From the NCBI GenBank assembly GCA_004835665.1, contig RBKR01000019.1, positions 372,001 through 436,000 on the forward strand: DNA of 64,000 bases, read 5' to 3'. Position numbers and translations under genes: made by a program. The number at the start of each line of letters is the position of its first letter. Position 1 is the stretch's first letter. This DNA comes from Phoma sp. XZ068. Taxonomy: Eukaryota > Ascomycota > Dothideomycetes > Pleosporales > Didymellaceae. Shown in pieces: positions 11,693 to 24,112 of the stretch. The notes beneath the pieces were generated by a model, which saw nothing but the letters and a program-made list of their open reading frames with translations, made no database searches and was not told where the DNA came from.

Positions 11693-11995
11693 TCAAGAAC
11701 AATGATCGATTGATTTGACTCTTGTCAAAGCACCAAGAGTGCTATGCAGTAATCCTACTATAATACAGAGAAAAAAAATGACGGAGCCGAACCAAATAAC
11801 TGGTGGCGCAGGTAGACCAAAGTACTGAAAAGATGGCCACGCCATGTAGCGAAAGCCGAAAGATGTCACGACGCCGGTGTAAATGCTAGTGAAGAATAAC
11901 AACGTCACCCAGAACGCCGATTCCAAGGCCGTGATTCTGAAATCGATGGCAACGCGCGCCAAACAAATGCTGCCTTGCTGATTCCAAGTATACAT
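11693..11995 (-). other. Small ORF with two hydrophobic segments
   Basis: This is a 100-residue frame from an ATG at 11995. It has two stretches that could span a membrane, around residues 27-47 and 66-88. It lies just downstream of the FlbC-like gene on the same strand, so it may simply be within that gene's 3' untranslated region. No family was recognised. It could be a remnant of a membrane protein, a short real gene or chance. Confidence 0.22.
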
Positions 11996-12065
11996 TATTG
12001 GCAACTGAGGCTTTAGCCAAACAACGCCGGGAGAGAGATGACAGTCGAGATTAGCTTTTGAGTCG

Positions 12066-13211
12066 TTATGTCGTGATGGTAGTGCTGGTCGAAGCGTGAC
12101 ACCCTCGCTCGTGGCGCTTCATGTTACTTCGCACGCTGAAGGCCTTGCCGCATCCTGCCTGGGGGCACTTGTATGGCTTCTCACCAGTGTGGCTGTGGCT
12201 GTGAATGCGCAGGCTGCTTGGTCGCGAGAAGGCCTTGTTGCAGGTCGAGCAGATGTATCGGTCCTGGGACTGAGGAAATGCTGACTGGCTGGAGGTGCTG
12301 ATGTAGTGGTGGTGTTGCCATGGGTTTGCGCCATTGGCCGAGGCGGAGGGTTGAGGCATTGGCAGCGGCATCGAAGGCTGGTAGTTTGAAGGTAGTGGCC
12401 GTTGAGCGTACATGCCGGCGCTGTTGTATGAGTGCTGCTCAGGCGAGTAGAACGAGGTTGCTGATGCGTTACCTGGGGATGACTGGTAGGGCGACTGGGC
12501 GTACATTGAGCCATTGTAGGGAGACATGGAGTGCGACGGAACTGAGTCCCGCTTCATGGGCGGTATTGACGACAAGGCTTGACGCTGCTGGTGAGGCTCC
12601 ATGTTGTTCAGCGATGCGCCCATGAAGTAGGCTGCCGAGGCGGCAGAGTGAGTTGAAGCGGACGAGGGCGATCGTTGACCGTCACCAGCGGCATCAGGGT
12701 GCATTGGTGGTGTGGGAGGAAGGGTCATGCGAGTGTTGCTTGCCACTGTTGGGGCTGCAACGTAGGCCGAGGGTTGCTGTGGTCTTTGCATTGTGCCAGT
12801 GTTCTGTTGTTGTGTTTGTCTCAATTGTGGCGAGGCTGACTGTCTGTGTTGTGATTGTGGGCTCTGCCCAGCGGCTACTTCCGTTAGGACGAGTTATGGG
12901 CAAGTCGCAGTGAGGCACTTACCAGCTTCTGCAGGCTTCTCACCGCCGGCAAATTCAAGGAGACTGGAAATTGAAGGCAGCGACGGCTTCTGCTCCTCTG
13001 CAGGCGGCGATGGCGGTGACTGAGGCCGTTGTCGCGGATACTGGTACTCGACCTGCTGTGGATGTGCGGTGAAGAGAGTGGGTGCAACGGTGGTTGACAC
13101 CGGGTACCCTCGAGGCTGCGGTTGCTGGTAGTAGGCCGATTGCGGTGGTTGCTGGAACGCCTCACGCTCCCGTACGCTGCCGTGTACCATGCTGGCAAGA
13201 TGCATTGCCAT
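12066..13211 (-). CDS. flbC: C2H2 zinc-finger transcription factor, FlbC-like
   Basis: Exon 1 is 13211-12923 and exon 2 is 12874-12066. The intron 12922-12875 has a GTAAGT donor, CTAAC branch and TAG acceptor. The nearby CAG ending at 12864 would break the frame. The product is about 366 residues. The N-terminal two thirds are low-complexity Gln/Pro/Ser-rich sequence with a short SLPSISSLLEFAGG patch. The last 60 residues hold two adjacent C2H2 fingers, beginning YICSTCNKAFSRPSSLRIH and KCPQAGCGKAFSVRSNMKRH, joined by the TGEKPY linker. Both fingers and their C-terminal placement match Aspergillus FlbC, a nuclear activator in the fluffy pathway that promotes asexual sporulation. The family call is firm, while the exact orthology is an inference. 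No other gene was found for several kilobases upstream, which could leave room for a large regulatory region. Confidence 0.83.
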
Positions 13212-16200
13212 GGAGAAGGTTCAAGTCACGGGGCACAGCAGAGGCTGCGTAACGTTGAGGGACTTGGGTGCGTGGTGTTGGGGTGGTGGAAGGTGATTAG
13301 GTGAAGGGTGTGCAAGTGATGACGAGATGGAGAAGCGGGAAGCGTGGGAGTGTACCGCAATAGAGGAACGGGTAGTGGCAGATATGATGCGCCAGGACTC
13401 CGGGCGGCGTGCAGTGTCTATGTAAGAGTAGCGAGCGGTTGGCGAGATTCAGCACGACGCCCGTTCACACTGTAGCGTCGTCAGTGGAGAGGCCCGCGGC
13501 GACCAAACCGTTGCCAACGAGGTGGGTCAGACAGCGGTCGACCCCAGTCCTGTCAAGTCCCTGTCGAAATTGCAAGACCGGTCGACGAGGCGGCGGACCG
13601 TTGTGACAAGCAGCCAACCTCCCAGCACGGCTAGACGAACGCTGCCAGCCCTGCAACGGCAATGCAGATGACGGGTGAATTGGGACTAGGGCAGCGATGC
13701 GCACGCCTCCGTAACAATGCCTTGGCCGAGCGATCCGCCCACACATCCCAGACCAGCCAATGTACGCACCGCCGGCGAAGAGTCGCTTTTGGGCGGCGGG
13801 CACGGAGGCAGTGGAGTGCTAGTGAATGGCGTTGCAGGGGGCCCTGGCTGCTGTTCCAGGACAGGCCGTGATGCACCGCAGATCGACCCTCGCAGGAGAG
13901 ACCAGAGGACAATCTGTCTTACGGAGCGCTCACGTACGGATGCAAGCACCCTGGGTGCTGGAGCGGCTGCGCTCGCTGCACTGGCTGCACTTGGTCTGGC
14001 AGTCCTGGTCACGCTCGTGGTGGTGGTGCCTTCCCGGCGGAGCGGATCAACCTGCTCCGGAAGCAGTCACGCCGCCGCGCCTGCAGTCCGTCGATAGTGA
14101 CACAGCTGCTGCTGGTGGCCTCTTCAAGTAGTGCGCGAGACGCCGTGGTGCAGGCGTAGGTGAAGGCGGTAGGGGTGCTTTGGAGCGTGCCTGCACAGTC
14201 CGCTCGGACGCAAGATCGATCGACGGCAGGCTTCCCAGCACCTGGTGCGCGCTGGGCCGTGGAGATGTTGACGCAGCGAGGCAAACGTGACCGTCAGACC
14301 AGTCACCAGAGTCAGCCGCGAAATACCCGGTCCCAAATTCGGAGGCGATTCGCCGGGGTGGTGAGAAAGGCTCCAGAAAACCGCCGACAGCATGCGCCCT
14401 CGCGCAGTCAATGCCCGTCAGTGCCAGCGAGTGCGAGAACGACAGCGCCGCGAACAGGGCGGCGAGACGAGTACGGAATGGGCTGATGAGGGATCACGCA
14501 GGGGGGGGGCGGAACGGCAGACGCTGGGGTTCAGAAAGGGACAGACATGAGACGAAAGACGAGTCTGCACGCTTTAAACACCCCAGCCGTTTCTCCTCTC
14601 ATGTCGCCTACACGCAAGTGCGCGGGCTGCTCCAGCCGTCGAGGGCGAGCGACGTTCACTAGGCACCATAGCACCATCAATCGTTCCGCGAAGCTTCGGT
14701 GGGAGAAAGCGTGCGACGATTGGGAACCAACCAGGGCGCAGGCGCCTGCCAAACGGGTCTAACGTCGTTCCCGCTGGCAGCCTCACCGACCAAACACTGG
14801 CGCTGAAACTCTTACCAAGCACCCTGTCCAGCCACTCACTGGCCGCCAATTCGAAAAGCCCACTGCAAGCGAGTAGACAGCTCCCGCACAGGTGATGCAC
14901 ATGGCGGCAGCCGCTGGCGAAGCGAGCACGGGATGATGTGACGACAATATTGAAAAGCGGCCATCAGCCGTCATCGTGCGCGCTCTCGTATCATGCTGCA
15001 GAGGGCTGCATGACTGTGTTACAGCCGCTGCTGCGACGACCTGTAGCACTGAGCGCTCCGCTCTTGACTCGCATTTGGAACAATTCTATGCCCTTTGCTG
15101 TCGAGCTGCTACCGGGCGGAGTGGAGGTGCTTCTCCATCAAGCATCCTCACCGCACCTCTGCTCGACGGGTCGACGGCAAGCTCCTTTGACTAACCGTTT
15201 AGGCCGCGTGGTCTGCAGCAGTTTCAGAGTGAAGGCAAGCGCGGGAGAGCAGATGGCGACGGCTGGCCGGACGATGCCCTGTTACAGCAACCATGTCCGC
15301 TCCTTGTACGCGAGGTCCTCACGACGCCGCGAGGACGGATCGCGGCGTAATCCAAAGTCTTGGCCTCGTTCGTCTGTGGAGGATCTTGAAAAAGAGGCGG
15401 GTCGATCAGTACAAGCGCATGCAGCTAAACCCTGAAGCCACGTTGGCCGTCTGCTCACTGTAGCCGACATCCCGCTGTCCAACCAAACCCTCCACCGCCG
15501 CTTCTTTTGAGCGGCTTCGAGAAGTTCACCACGTGAGTTGCATGCCACCACAGAGATCTTTTCTTAAATCTGCATCGATTTGCGCAGCATGCCGAGGCGG
15601 CACACCTTCGGAGTCACCACCCGCGTGCGATGTCCATCAGGGGCAGACTGCGCATCTACCGAAGGCCCGTCTGCGGCGGCAAGCAAGAGCCACCATAACT
15701 ATCGCTGAGATGGGCTCGAGAAATTTACCCAGAACGGCGAAGCAGCGGTCTCACAACATAACTGTGCTTTGTGTTACTCCCCTACCACGTGTTGATAGCT
15801 TTCCACATGAGGTGAAAAGTTGTGCTCCGGTGCGACCAAATCACAGCGCCGACTGTGTCTTTCTCTACTGCGTGCACGACATCATGAACATGAGAGCGCA
15901 CAGACGTCATGGGAGATGAACGGCCAGGGTCACTGTTGATGGAAAATCTCCCACCCCAGACATGGTCACTCGCGCGATTCGCGGAGCTTCTGCCACCACT
16001 ACCCTGGATCTTGTGCCCGATGTGGGTATCGAATTTACCCGGCTTTCGGAAGGCACTGGTTCCACGATAAAGCAGCAAAAGCACTGCTATAGTTGTTGAG
16101 TTGCTGCCACGATAAGCCCTCTCGGAATTCATCTGCAGTCTTGCCAACCCTTTGGAAGGGCACCATGCACCTGTTACGACCATGTGTTTAGCCGGAAACC

Positions 16201-18282
16201 ACCTGCATGATCTTCCGGCACAACACTAAACAGGGACGCTTCGTATCTCTTTGAGAGACCAGGGTTAGGCAGGGGTGTCGCTGCTTTGGCCGCGACGTGA
16301 TCCGTTTTCCACGGGTCAATTCCACTGTCTGTGTTTGTGCCATCCTAGTGATCATCTCGGCCACTTAATGTCACGACTCGGCATGGCAGCGGCATCCCCA
16401 CTAACATTGCCACCGAGGCTGTTCTATGGCAGCACGTGTGCAGGTCGCTGGGAAGTGGTGCCCACGCAAAGAACAACCCCCAAGTCAACCAATCCCATCA
16501 AAACAACACCGATTGCGTGCAACATAAAACAAGTATGGTTGTGGAGGGCCAAACGCCCTTTCAAGATTCTGTCCGAGTCCCAAGAGCGTATTCAGAGATT
16601 ACGAAGACTTGAAAGGTCGCTTGCACGGATAGATGAATCAAGGACGGGAAAGTAGTCTCAAGCCAACCTGTATTGGCTGCGGTACTTAACATCATCTGGT
16701 GTTGGACGGCATCGTTCTGGAAGCGTGTTCACCAACAACCACAACATCGGTAAACCCAATCATCATCCCATCGTACGCCGATGACATGACAGGGTATCCC
16801 TATCGCTCAAGACCGGTTTCTCTCCAATTCTTGATTGTAGTCCGGTGGTTCTGTACAGTAGACTCCAAGGTTTCAAGATTCGCCGAGGAACTTGTTTCAG
16901 TCTCGTGAGTAACATCTGAAACACATCTTCTCCATAACACACGATCTAGACGACTGACAAAGAATGACCCAACGAAACAGTATCTTGGCTCAACAGCGTT
17001 CGTCAGCAGCAGTTCTTCATGATACCAATGCTGCATGCTAATCTCCTGCTTGGTCGGGATCATTCTTGCTTCCTTAGCTGGCGCAATGCGACACAGCATC
17101 GTATCTACTGCGTTGGGTATACCTTGGATACGTAGTGTAAGTGAGGCGTAATGAGCTAGTTGCAGTAACGTTCACTCCTGCAAGCAAACCCTTGTAAAGA
17201 GACCGTTTATTTCATCAGATTACAATATTCTTTAATAGCTGCAGCAACCAGGGTATCCATATCACAAACCGCGCTATTTTACCGCTTCAACCAACAGTCA
17301 ATTTTTCTACCACGCAACGTACTGACTTGCATATCTGAAAGAAAGACCCCAGTTCGAATCATAATCTGCGCTGCAGTCCGGAAGTCGGCAGCATCGAATC
17401 CTTCGACAAACAGCGCCGCGATTTCGCCGGTCTAGCAAGGCTGCAATATATCATAACCTTGTATCTGTCCTCAGAATCGCCGCGACGTGCGCGACATCTC
17501 TGAAGGTCTCAGCGTAGCCGTGCAAAGACCACGTGGTTACTGGGATCGCTTCAAATTATCCCAAGCCATACCACTGTTCGCAAATCTTACGGCGCAGAAA
17601 GTCATATGCGGCACAGCCAGCCGAATGTATCGAAGTTTACCAAAGCCACAGGTGCTCGCCATTTCATCTAATTGAATGAGAATCTAAAGCTCTGGAAGGA
17701 ACGAGTCGCACCCTGTTCTTGGGGCGCCCGGCCAGCATCCATCGCGAAAATGAAATGGGCTGTACGATCGCCAGGCCCTGGTCCATGTCCACCGCTTCGA
17801 GGTTATCCTCCGGAACCACTCCGCCACGACAAGGACTCAAGAGCGGCTGACGTAGATCCATCGCAGGTTCTGCCCACCATTAACACCGAGATGTGCTCGG
17901 CTGACCACCGACACATCCTGCAGGTATTGGGCTAAGTCTCAGATCAACCGATAAGCACGCCGGGGTCGCTTTACCTGCACCGATCGAAGCTCCAAGTCAT
18001 CAAAATTGGTCTACTGATATGGAACGATCTGCCGGACGTACGGGTGTACCTAATTCGCCATAAACCCATGTCCATGGGACGCGCCAGTCCGCCATCTCCA
18101 AGGCCGTTAGAGCACTGATGAACAATGTCACCAATACTCGTAACCAGAGCGGCTCGCTGGTCTGTCCTGTCTCAGCTACCCTCGCAACCCCTTAGATCCA
18201 CCCATGTGGCAGATATCGATAGTTCGTCGACCTTTCATGGTTCTCGGACGTCGCACAAGCACCCTAAGAACGGTCTTGCAGC
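13212..18282. other. Long upstream region of the FlbC-like gene, GC-rich then gene-poor
   Basis: From about 13.4 to 15.5 kb the sequence is clearly GC-rich and has long overlapping open frames on both strands. That is what base composition alone gives: none has a recognisable domain, good start context or codon pattern. A run of nine G occurs near 14506. The part nearest 13212 should be the leader and promoter of the FlbC-like gene. From 15.5 to 18.3 kb composition returns to normal. A minus-strand frame at 16800-17099 is not interpretable. No RNA gene was seen. Confidence 0.45.
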
Positions 18283-18960
18283 TCAAACGATGCCACGGAC
18301 GATCGTGATCTTCCACCCCTGATATATTATCCCTTGTAATCTTCGCTCAGGTGCATCTCGGTCGCGAGAGCCTACCGAGCCAAAAGCAAGAGCAGTCTGG
18401 CGGTCTCGGCAGACCGTATCGGGACACAGCCATTCTTTCGCTCTAGCCTTCTCAGGATGTACGGACGTCTCCACTCTCCACCAACGTCCGCGTCGGCCTG
18501 CCTCTACTCCCCTGTCATAGCTGAACGGGTCAAGCGCCGTCTCCACTATGTGGATGAATGCAACAACATGCTTTTGCAGACATTGGTTCAAGGCAAAACA
18601 GGCGCTATCGATACATCTGACGAAACGCTCAGGGTCTTTCGTCTTGACAAGCATCCTTGACCTGGATCCGGTCCATCGTGGATGCAAATCGTGATGTGTT
18701 CGGTCCGGAGTATCTACGAGATGCGTACACTTGAAACAATAACCCGACTCATTGGTCGTGTCTCGAGCACAAGCACATTGTGTCAAGAGTGCCAATACTG
18801 CTCCCGCTATGATAGAGAAGGCGCTGAACGCGGCAACACAGGCTTCTTGCAGACCCGTCTTATCGTACGACTCCTGCAGAAGGCTCAATTCTGCCGGGAC
18901 GTTTCCACCACTAAATTTGATGGAGCGATCTGAAGCTCCTCCTGCACCAAGGGGTGCGAT
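18283..18960 (-). other. Unassigned protein-like frame with one hydrophobic segment
   Basis: The minus strand is open from about 18960 to 18283. It starts without an ATG in the long frame and contains one hydrophobic stretch (FSAFSIIAGAVLALL) flanked by Gly/Ser-rich and basic parts. Just upstream at about 19115-19086 is an ATG followed by a short hydrophobic piece and a GTACGT donor, which could be an earlier exon. I could not build a complete gene. It may be the decayed remains of a membrane protein. Confidence 0.25.
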
Positions 18961-21347
18961 CGTCGCCGATCATTACTGAACCGAGATTTACCGTTGCGCT
19001 GCGCGATGGATGCTGATTCCTGTCTTGCGTGCGCTGGAGCTTCCCAGCCGTAGCAGGTGCAGAACAGGTCAAACCGCCTACGTACCTCAGTGAGGACGTA
19101 AATCCAGAAGGTCATCAAGACGAAACGCCGAACTAGCTCACGGCTGCCTTCAAATCAATACGGCGTATCACATTCGCTTCAACGTGCAAATGTCCATCAT
19201 ATCAAAACAGTCCACTTGCTTAATGGCTACCGAACACGTGCAGCTGGCACCCATGCACTGCCACGTAACGAGACTTGAAGGACGCAGAATTGTTCACTGC
19301 TGTTTTTCAATCCGCGATTAGATTAATCTGGCGGTCTTCCTGCCATCTTCTGCACTGCCATCACGTACAGCGGCAAATCTACGGAAGTGCTCCAAAAATT
19401 TGGCGTGCATCCACTTTGTCCATACCCCTGCGAAGATGCAGTTAAGGAACGGAGCTTACTTCGCGTCCTCGACAGATTTGCATCCGCTAGTTGCTCTTCC
19501 GAGACCACTGCTGCGGTGACTATTGGCAACCAAACCTCTTTAACGCCGGTCGATCAGGACAAAGGTGACTGGGATAGGGTGGGGCTCGGGGCATCCCACT
19601 CATTATCAACGCAATTTTGAGTGGGCACAGGGCATTACCTGGGTGTTGGGTCATACTGTCCCTCTGTTTCCCGAAGGCAGAAGTGGCACGCAATGCACTA
19701 TCGAGCATGTAATGATTCACAAGCTGGCATATATGCTTGACGTGCACGTTATGCAAACGCTCGAGGCAGTGGATCTGCTTCACCTCCTTTGAAGTGTTCC
19801 GTAATGCGCGAAACGGGTTGTGGGGTCTTCCTACAAATGTTGCAGATCTGTGGCAGGTACCGTTGATACCGATATTGGGCTTTTGACGCATGACGACATA
19901 GCGACAGAGACCTGACGATTCGCCAACAGTCGTCCAGAATCGTGTACATGACGAGACCCTCCGGATGAAGAACCATTCCGCCTTTGGCCCTACTTTGAAC
20001 ACCCTGATGACGACATCAATTGCATGGGCACTGCCTTGGAAACTTGTTGAATTCTAGTGAGATCAGAACGGCCCGCTTGCAAATGAGCAGAACCTCAGAC
20101 CTGGGTATGTTGATCTTCGCTGACCAGATATTGCAGGACCCGTAATACATCTCCCCGTGTTGTGTAAGCCCTGCCTAAACCCGGCATGGCTGTGCCGTTA
20201 GAAGTGAATGACAGTCAATTCCACAGGAACTGCGTAGATCAAGCTCTGCTCAGGTGAGGTTCCCTGTGTACCAGCAAGAGCTTGCATGCATATCTGAACC
20301 CAACGGTACTTGTTCCAAAGTTAGCAATCGAAATGGATTTCACTTCTCCTCCAATAACATTATGCTCGGCCAACAACAGAACAGAAGGCCGCATGCATCG
20401 GCAGGCGATCGTTTCCCATGCGTACACCCCAGGCGCTGATCGTGTATGCCTGCCTCCTGGCTCGCAAACCCAGCAACTGAAGGCTGACACTGCCCCAGCT
20501 AATGCCTAAACGGATCTCGGCCCGGCCGCGCATCGAGCGATCAGCTCACGTAAGAAGTTGAACAGAACTATTGAATGCGCTGACCCAAACCGTTCGCTGG
20601 ATCTGTACTGCAAAGGATGCTGTACTGTCAGATGGGATTTGGTATGCCATATGATGACAGACTTTTAACCGCTACTGGACGGAAGATCTGCGTAAGACGG
20701 CGCGGGTGTCAATCGGATACGGTGTACCGTGTACACCGTTCTATGCACTTCAATGCATGCATGTGAGTGACACCACGTGGACCACAACCCTCAGCTCAGG
20801 AACAATGTCGGCCTTATACGTTGTGATAATCGAAATATGCCAGAAGGTTTTCGGGTTTTTGGTGCATGCGTTACACGAGCTAGGAAGCATGTACAGCTTC
20901 CAAGCGCTTGATAGGCGCCCGCTTTATAGGCACTTGAACACGGCAATGCATCGGCATCTTCGCATTCGTCTGGGTCCTATCAAAGATCACTGGCCGGCAG
21001 ACTTGCCACGAGGCAGTTATTCAGCTCGGCTCCAAGTACCTTCATCCATTTGGGGACATTTAACCGCATGCTTGTCAAGTATGACTAATCACAGGTGGTC
21101 GTACAACGCACTCGTTTCTCAATGGCGAGCAGCACACGATCGTGCACTATGATGATCTTGTGCCTCACAAGCCGATGAAATAATTGGCTGACATTTGGAT
21201 ATACCGCCCAATCAAGATAATATCGTTCTCGCAAGCCAAGGACATTTTCTTGGATGCCAAAAACCCGGAGTGTTCAATACTCCTTTGGGATGCTCTTAGC
21301 ATGATGAAGATGACTGACATCTATCATCGCATATATACTTGTGTGCG
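18961..21347. other. Gene-poor stretch with unassigned frames
   Basis: Two overlapping minus-strand frames at 19520-20002 and 19749-19976 have fairly protein-like composition but different phases, no shared family signature and no clear splice link. They could be pieces of a frameshifted old gene. Nothing else was recognised. Confidence 0.35.
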
Positions 21348-21840
21348 TTACGGATGAATAAACAGATGACGCGTGAGCTGAAGTCGGAAGTAGCGGAAGA
21401 GAAGTGTTGCCTTCTCAGGGTCGAAGAGTAACAACAGTACAAGGCCGGTCGTACAAGATGTCACTTCAAAGCTGCTCGCTGATTTTCTGTCAGGTGCCTT
21501 CATGATGCCGGCATTGGCGATCAACATGTGGGGTTGCCTGCTCTCCGACAGTATGGCCACTGTACCGGTTCGAAGAATCGGCAAGAGAGTTCAAGTCCAA
21601 CTCCAGCTTGATCACCTTGCAGGGCCGCTTCAGCTTCCATTAACAATCGAATGGTCACGCAGACGGGCATGCCAGTCGTCATAAGAATTCTATGGCCCTT
21701 GGTGCCAATACTTGAAGGAAATCCTGTCGCAAGTGCTGTTTCGCTTTTCAGTTTACCAACCATGTCGTTGTCTTTGACAGCCTGCAGAGGCGTGGGACCC
21801 TCGAACATTCGAGCGTCATTTGTGTTCTGGAAGAGGGCAT
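21348..21840 (-). pseudogene. Short-chain dehydrogenase/reductase (SDR) pseudogene
   Basis: Two minus-strand frames in different phases together follow the N-terminal half of an SDR enzyme. The first frame, entering around 21808, has an AVKDND..GK lead-in. A damaged cofactor-binding loop follows (GFPSSIG, where functional members have TGxxxGIG), then a TTGMPVCVTIR strand resembling the usual ATGxxVxxxxR. After a frameshift between about 21640 and 21530, the second frame has LIANAGIM, the conserved NAG motif that stabilises the Rossmann core, and a degraded FExxxxTTGLVLLLLF where TNHLGHFLL is expected. A stop follows at about 21345. The catalytic YxxxK region is not seen in frame. The gene would have been a broad-specificity NAD(P)-dependent oxidoreductase and is clearly non-functional. 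The family call is from motif order, not from a search. Confidence 0.7.
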
Positions 21841-23024
21841 TGTAAGTAGCAAGAACTGATGATGATCACTGAATGTTATTTGAGGTACAAAACCTGGGTG
21901 GTTGGATCTGATAGCTCTGCAAGCATCGATTTTTAGTGTTGATTCAGATTGATTACGGAAACTCTACTCCCAGAATCTCGACGTACCTTATCAAACAGAC
22001 TGACTACACTCCTAATGCGTTTTTTTCCAGCCAACCAACAATTTTGATACTCAGCATGTCTTATCCAATGGTCATGGCCATGTCGTCTTTGTTGCTATGT
22101 GCTCCGTCTGTAGCCCTCTGAAGTCAGCCTTTTATCTTGATCGGATCCTGCAGATGGTTTGTTGAGCAGACTGCGTGAAATTCTTAGCCCAGAATGACCC
22201 ATTCAATTATCTGGTTTGGCAAAAAGCTTTGTCTCCAAACTTCGTTACCCACCAAGCACAGTCCAACCTTCTTGTATGAACTGAGCTGTTGGATGTACCT
22301 GTCGAAGAAACAGTAGTCGTCGTGAGGCCTGCACTTGTTGACGTTGTATCAAGGGAGCTGTGAGCAACTGTTCCAGTTCCGGAGCCTTATGTCCTTCCTC
22401 ATCTTTAGGTTGTTCACATGAAAGTTGGAGTGTTTGAGCCATCCCAAAATATTAGTACGAAAAGATACGTGCTAATCCAATGGGGAAATTGTCTTTGCGT
22501 TGATAGCAGTACATGCCTTCTCTGTAACCCAACTGAAGACGCAGCCGCAAACGTTCACGAGGTCGCGTTCAATGATCAGCGACATCCGGAACAGACGCTC
22601 TTTCATGGATGACAACAGATCCAGCAACGTAGTCGTTCAGATCTCTTTCTAGAAATTATGAAGATAGTGCGCATTGATGGCTGACTGCTCAGTAAGTGGG
22701 GCCTGTACTTACATTGTTTTTCAAAAGTATCGAAATATTGCAAGTGCTTTTCGAAAATGTCAGTCGTGTGCCGCCATGGGTGGCAACACTATCATGAGAT
22801 ACAGTGATGCTATTGCTCATGCTTCGTTCACCTGGTAGTTATGATCAGGCTTGAGCAGCCATTTGGCCTTCACTGTCTGGCTGATATGCCAGTCGAATGC
22901 TGGAGGAGTGCTCAAGACATGAGAGCACTTGCACATCTCTTTTGAAATTCCACCAATATGATCAAGCAATCAGTATCCTATATTGGCGTAATTGACGCTC
23001 TCTTGGGCCTGTGCTTCGTAGAGA
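21841..23024. other. Gene-poor stretch between two gene relics
   Basis: There are short frames only. A minus-strand frame at 22245-22442 has no recognisable domain. Composition is somewhat AT-rich. No repeat or RNA gene was noticed. Confidence 0.4.
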
Positions 23025-23446
23025 CTAGAAAATAAAGCACACCTTGAAGCCCAGCTCAAGCTGTAGCTTCTTCAGCAAGGCTCGGTTTGCTATAAAAAAA
23101 AAGACTGGAAGGTTGGTCTCCATAGCAAGGCATTTGCGAAGAATTTCTTCATACCAAGTAACGCCAAATATTGCGAGAATCAAAGCCAAACGACGTTTCG
23201 ATATGTCATAATCCATTCAGATCCCCTATATTCAAATGTAGCAATTCCAGCCAGCAATCTACCAAACTGTAAATGTAAGAGATCCAGCAGCTTGCTCTTT
23301 AACTTTCCAGATACGGTCAGATGTTTCCACATTGTCACTTGATGTATCACCATAACTCTCTGATGATCGCTGATGCCTTGCCTGTTCCATTCTGTCTTCA
23401 TGATCAAGACTATAAGCTCAACAACAGCCGATAAGCTTAGACACAA
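23025..23446 (-). pseudogene. Possible GNAT acetyltransferase relic
   Basis: A minus-strand frame at 23216-23025 reads in a way that fits the end of a GCN5-related N-acetyltransferase. It has a helix with CLAMETNLPVFFFIANRALL, then LKKLQLELGFKV, resembling the family pattern of a Leu-Pro-Val strand, an Ala/Ser-rich turn and LYxxxGF. The overlapping frame 23446-23180, in another phase, contains ATFEYRGSEWIM, which could be the damaged acetyl-CoA loop (PEYRGxGIG). The phase change, the lack of a complete acetyl-CoA loop and the absence of an ordered start suggest a decayed gene. Support is weaker than for the SDR relic, and chance similarity is possible. Confidence 0.38.
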
Positions 23447-24112
23447 GCGTTGGTCAAATACATCTCCTTATGTGAAGTGTCAAAGTAAATTATCTCTGCA
23501 CTACAGCGGGTCAGGAAGAAAGTGATATAATCAATCCAGTACAGTCGTATTGAGCAGGGCTTGTGCAACCACGCTTGCGCACAAAGTGGTCAGCGAAAAC
23601 CTCTCTATCTCGCGTGTGGTAATTCGATCGAGCGACTGGAGAATGTACTCGTGAGCTGAGGCCTTGTGACTACGAGACAGTGTGGCACATCTACCTAGAA
23701 TCGGATTAACTCGTAGTGAAGTTACAGTCAGACAGCTTGTGAGTGAGAAAAGCCATCTGATAGACGTTGTCACCGCGTGATCCCGAACACTGAGCATCCC
23801 CAGAGCGAACTGATTCATGCGTGTGGTCATTGACCGATTGAACTCCAGTATTGACATTGCTCTTGAAGCGTCTCGGTCTCTTCTCGAATGATCTGAAGAC
23901 CTTCGAATTTCGTATACGTGACGAACGCAGCTCTCTCACCCTCACCGTCTGTGCTCAGCTTGAGATTTCTTTAGCTCGATGTAGGCTCGTAAACAAACAC
24001 CGTGCCGCCTTCTTCACCACACCAGGTACCTCAACCTGGACGAAGCCAGCCAACTCAACTTGCTAACAATAGGCCCCATCGTTGATAACATCTCTCTGCG
24101 ACGCACTTCGGT
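23447..24112. other. Intergenic region upstream of the C2H2-exonuclease gene
   Basis: This stretch should contain the promoter and leader of the gene starting at 24113. Overlapping short minus-strand frames at 23531-23945 have no recognisable family. A CTAAC element near 24064 could belong to an upstream leader intron, but this cannot be settled here. Confidence 0.4.

Noticed and set aside
12096..12625. Plus-strand frames over the FlbC-like gene
   Set aside because: These are shadows of the minus-strand coding sequence, which has clear zinc fingers.
12864..12922. Later CAG acceptor for the FlbC-like intron
   Set aside because: It puts the zinc-finger exon out of frame. The TAG ending at 12875 restores it and has the branch site at a normal distance.
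13686..15435. Many long overlapping frames on both strands
   Set aside because: They are expected from high GC content. No domains, splice partners or plausible starts were found.
17340..17400. GTTCGAATC motif resembling a tRNA T-loop
   Set aside because: The flanking bases do not form a T stem, and no anticodon or acceptor arm could be built.
7334..24112. Possible defence system or mobile element in the gene-poor island
   Set aside because: No transposase, reverse transcriptase, integrase, terminal repeat or array was recognised. The HET gene alone does not make a system.
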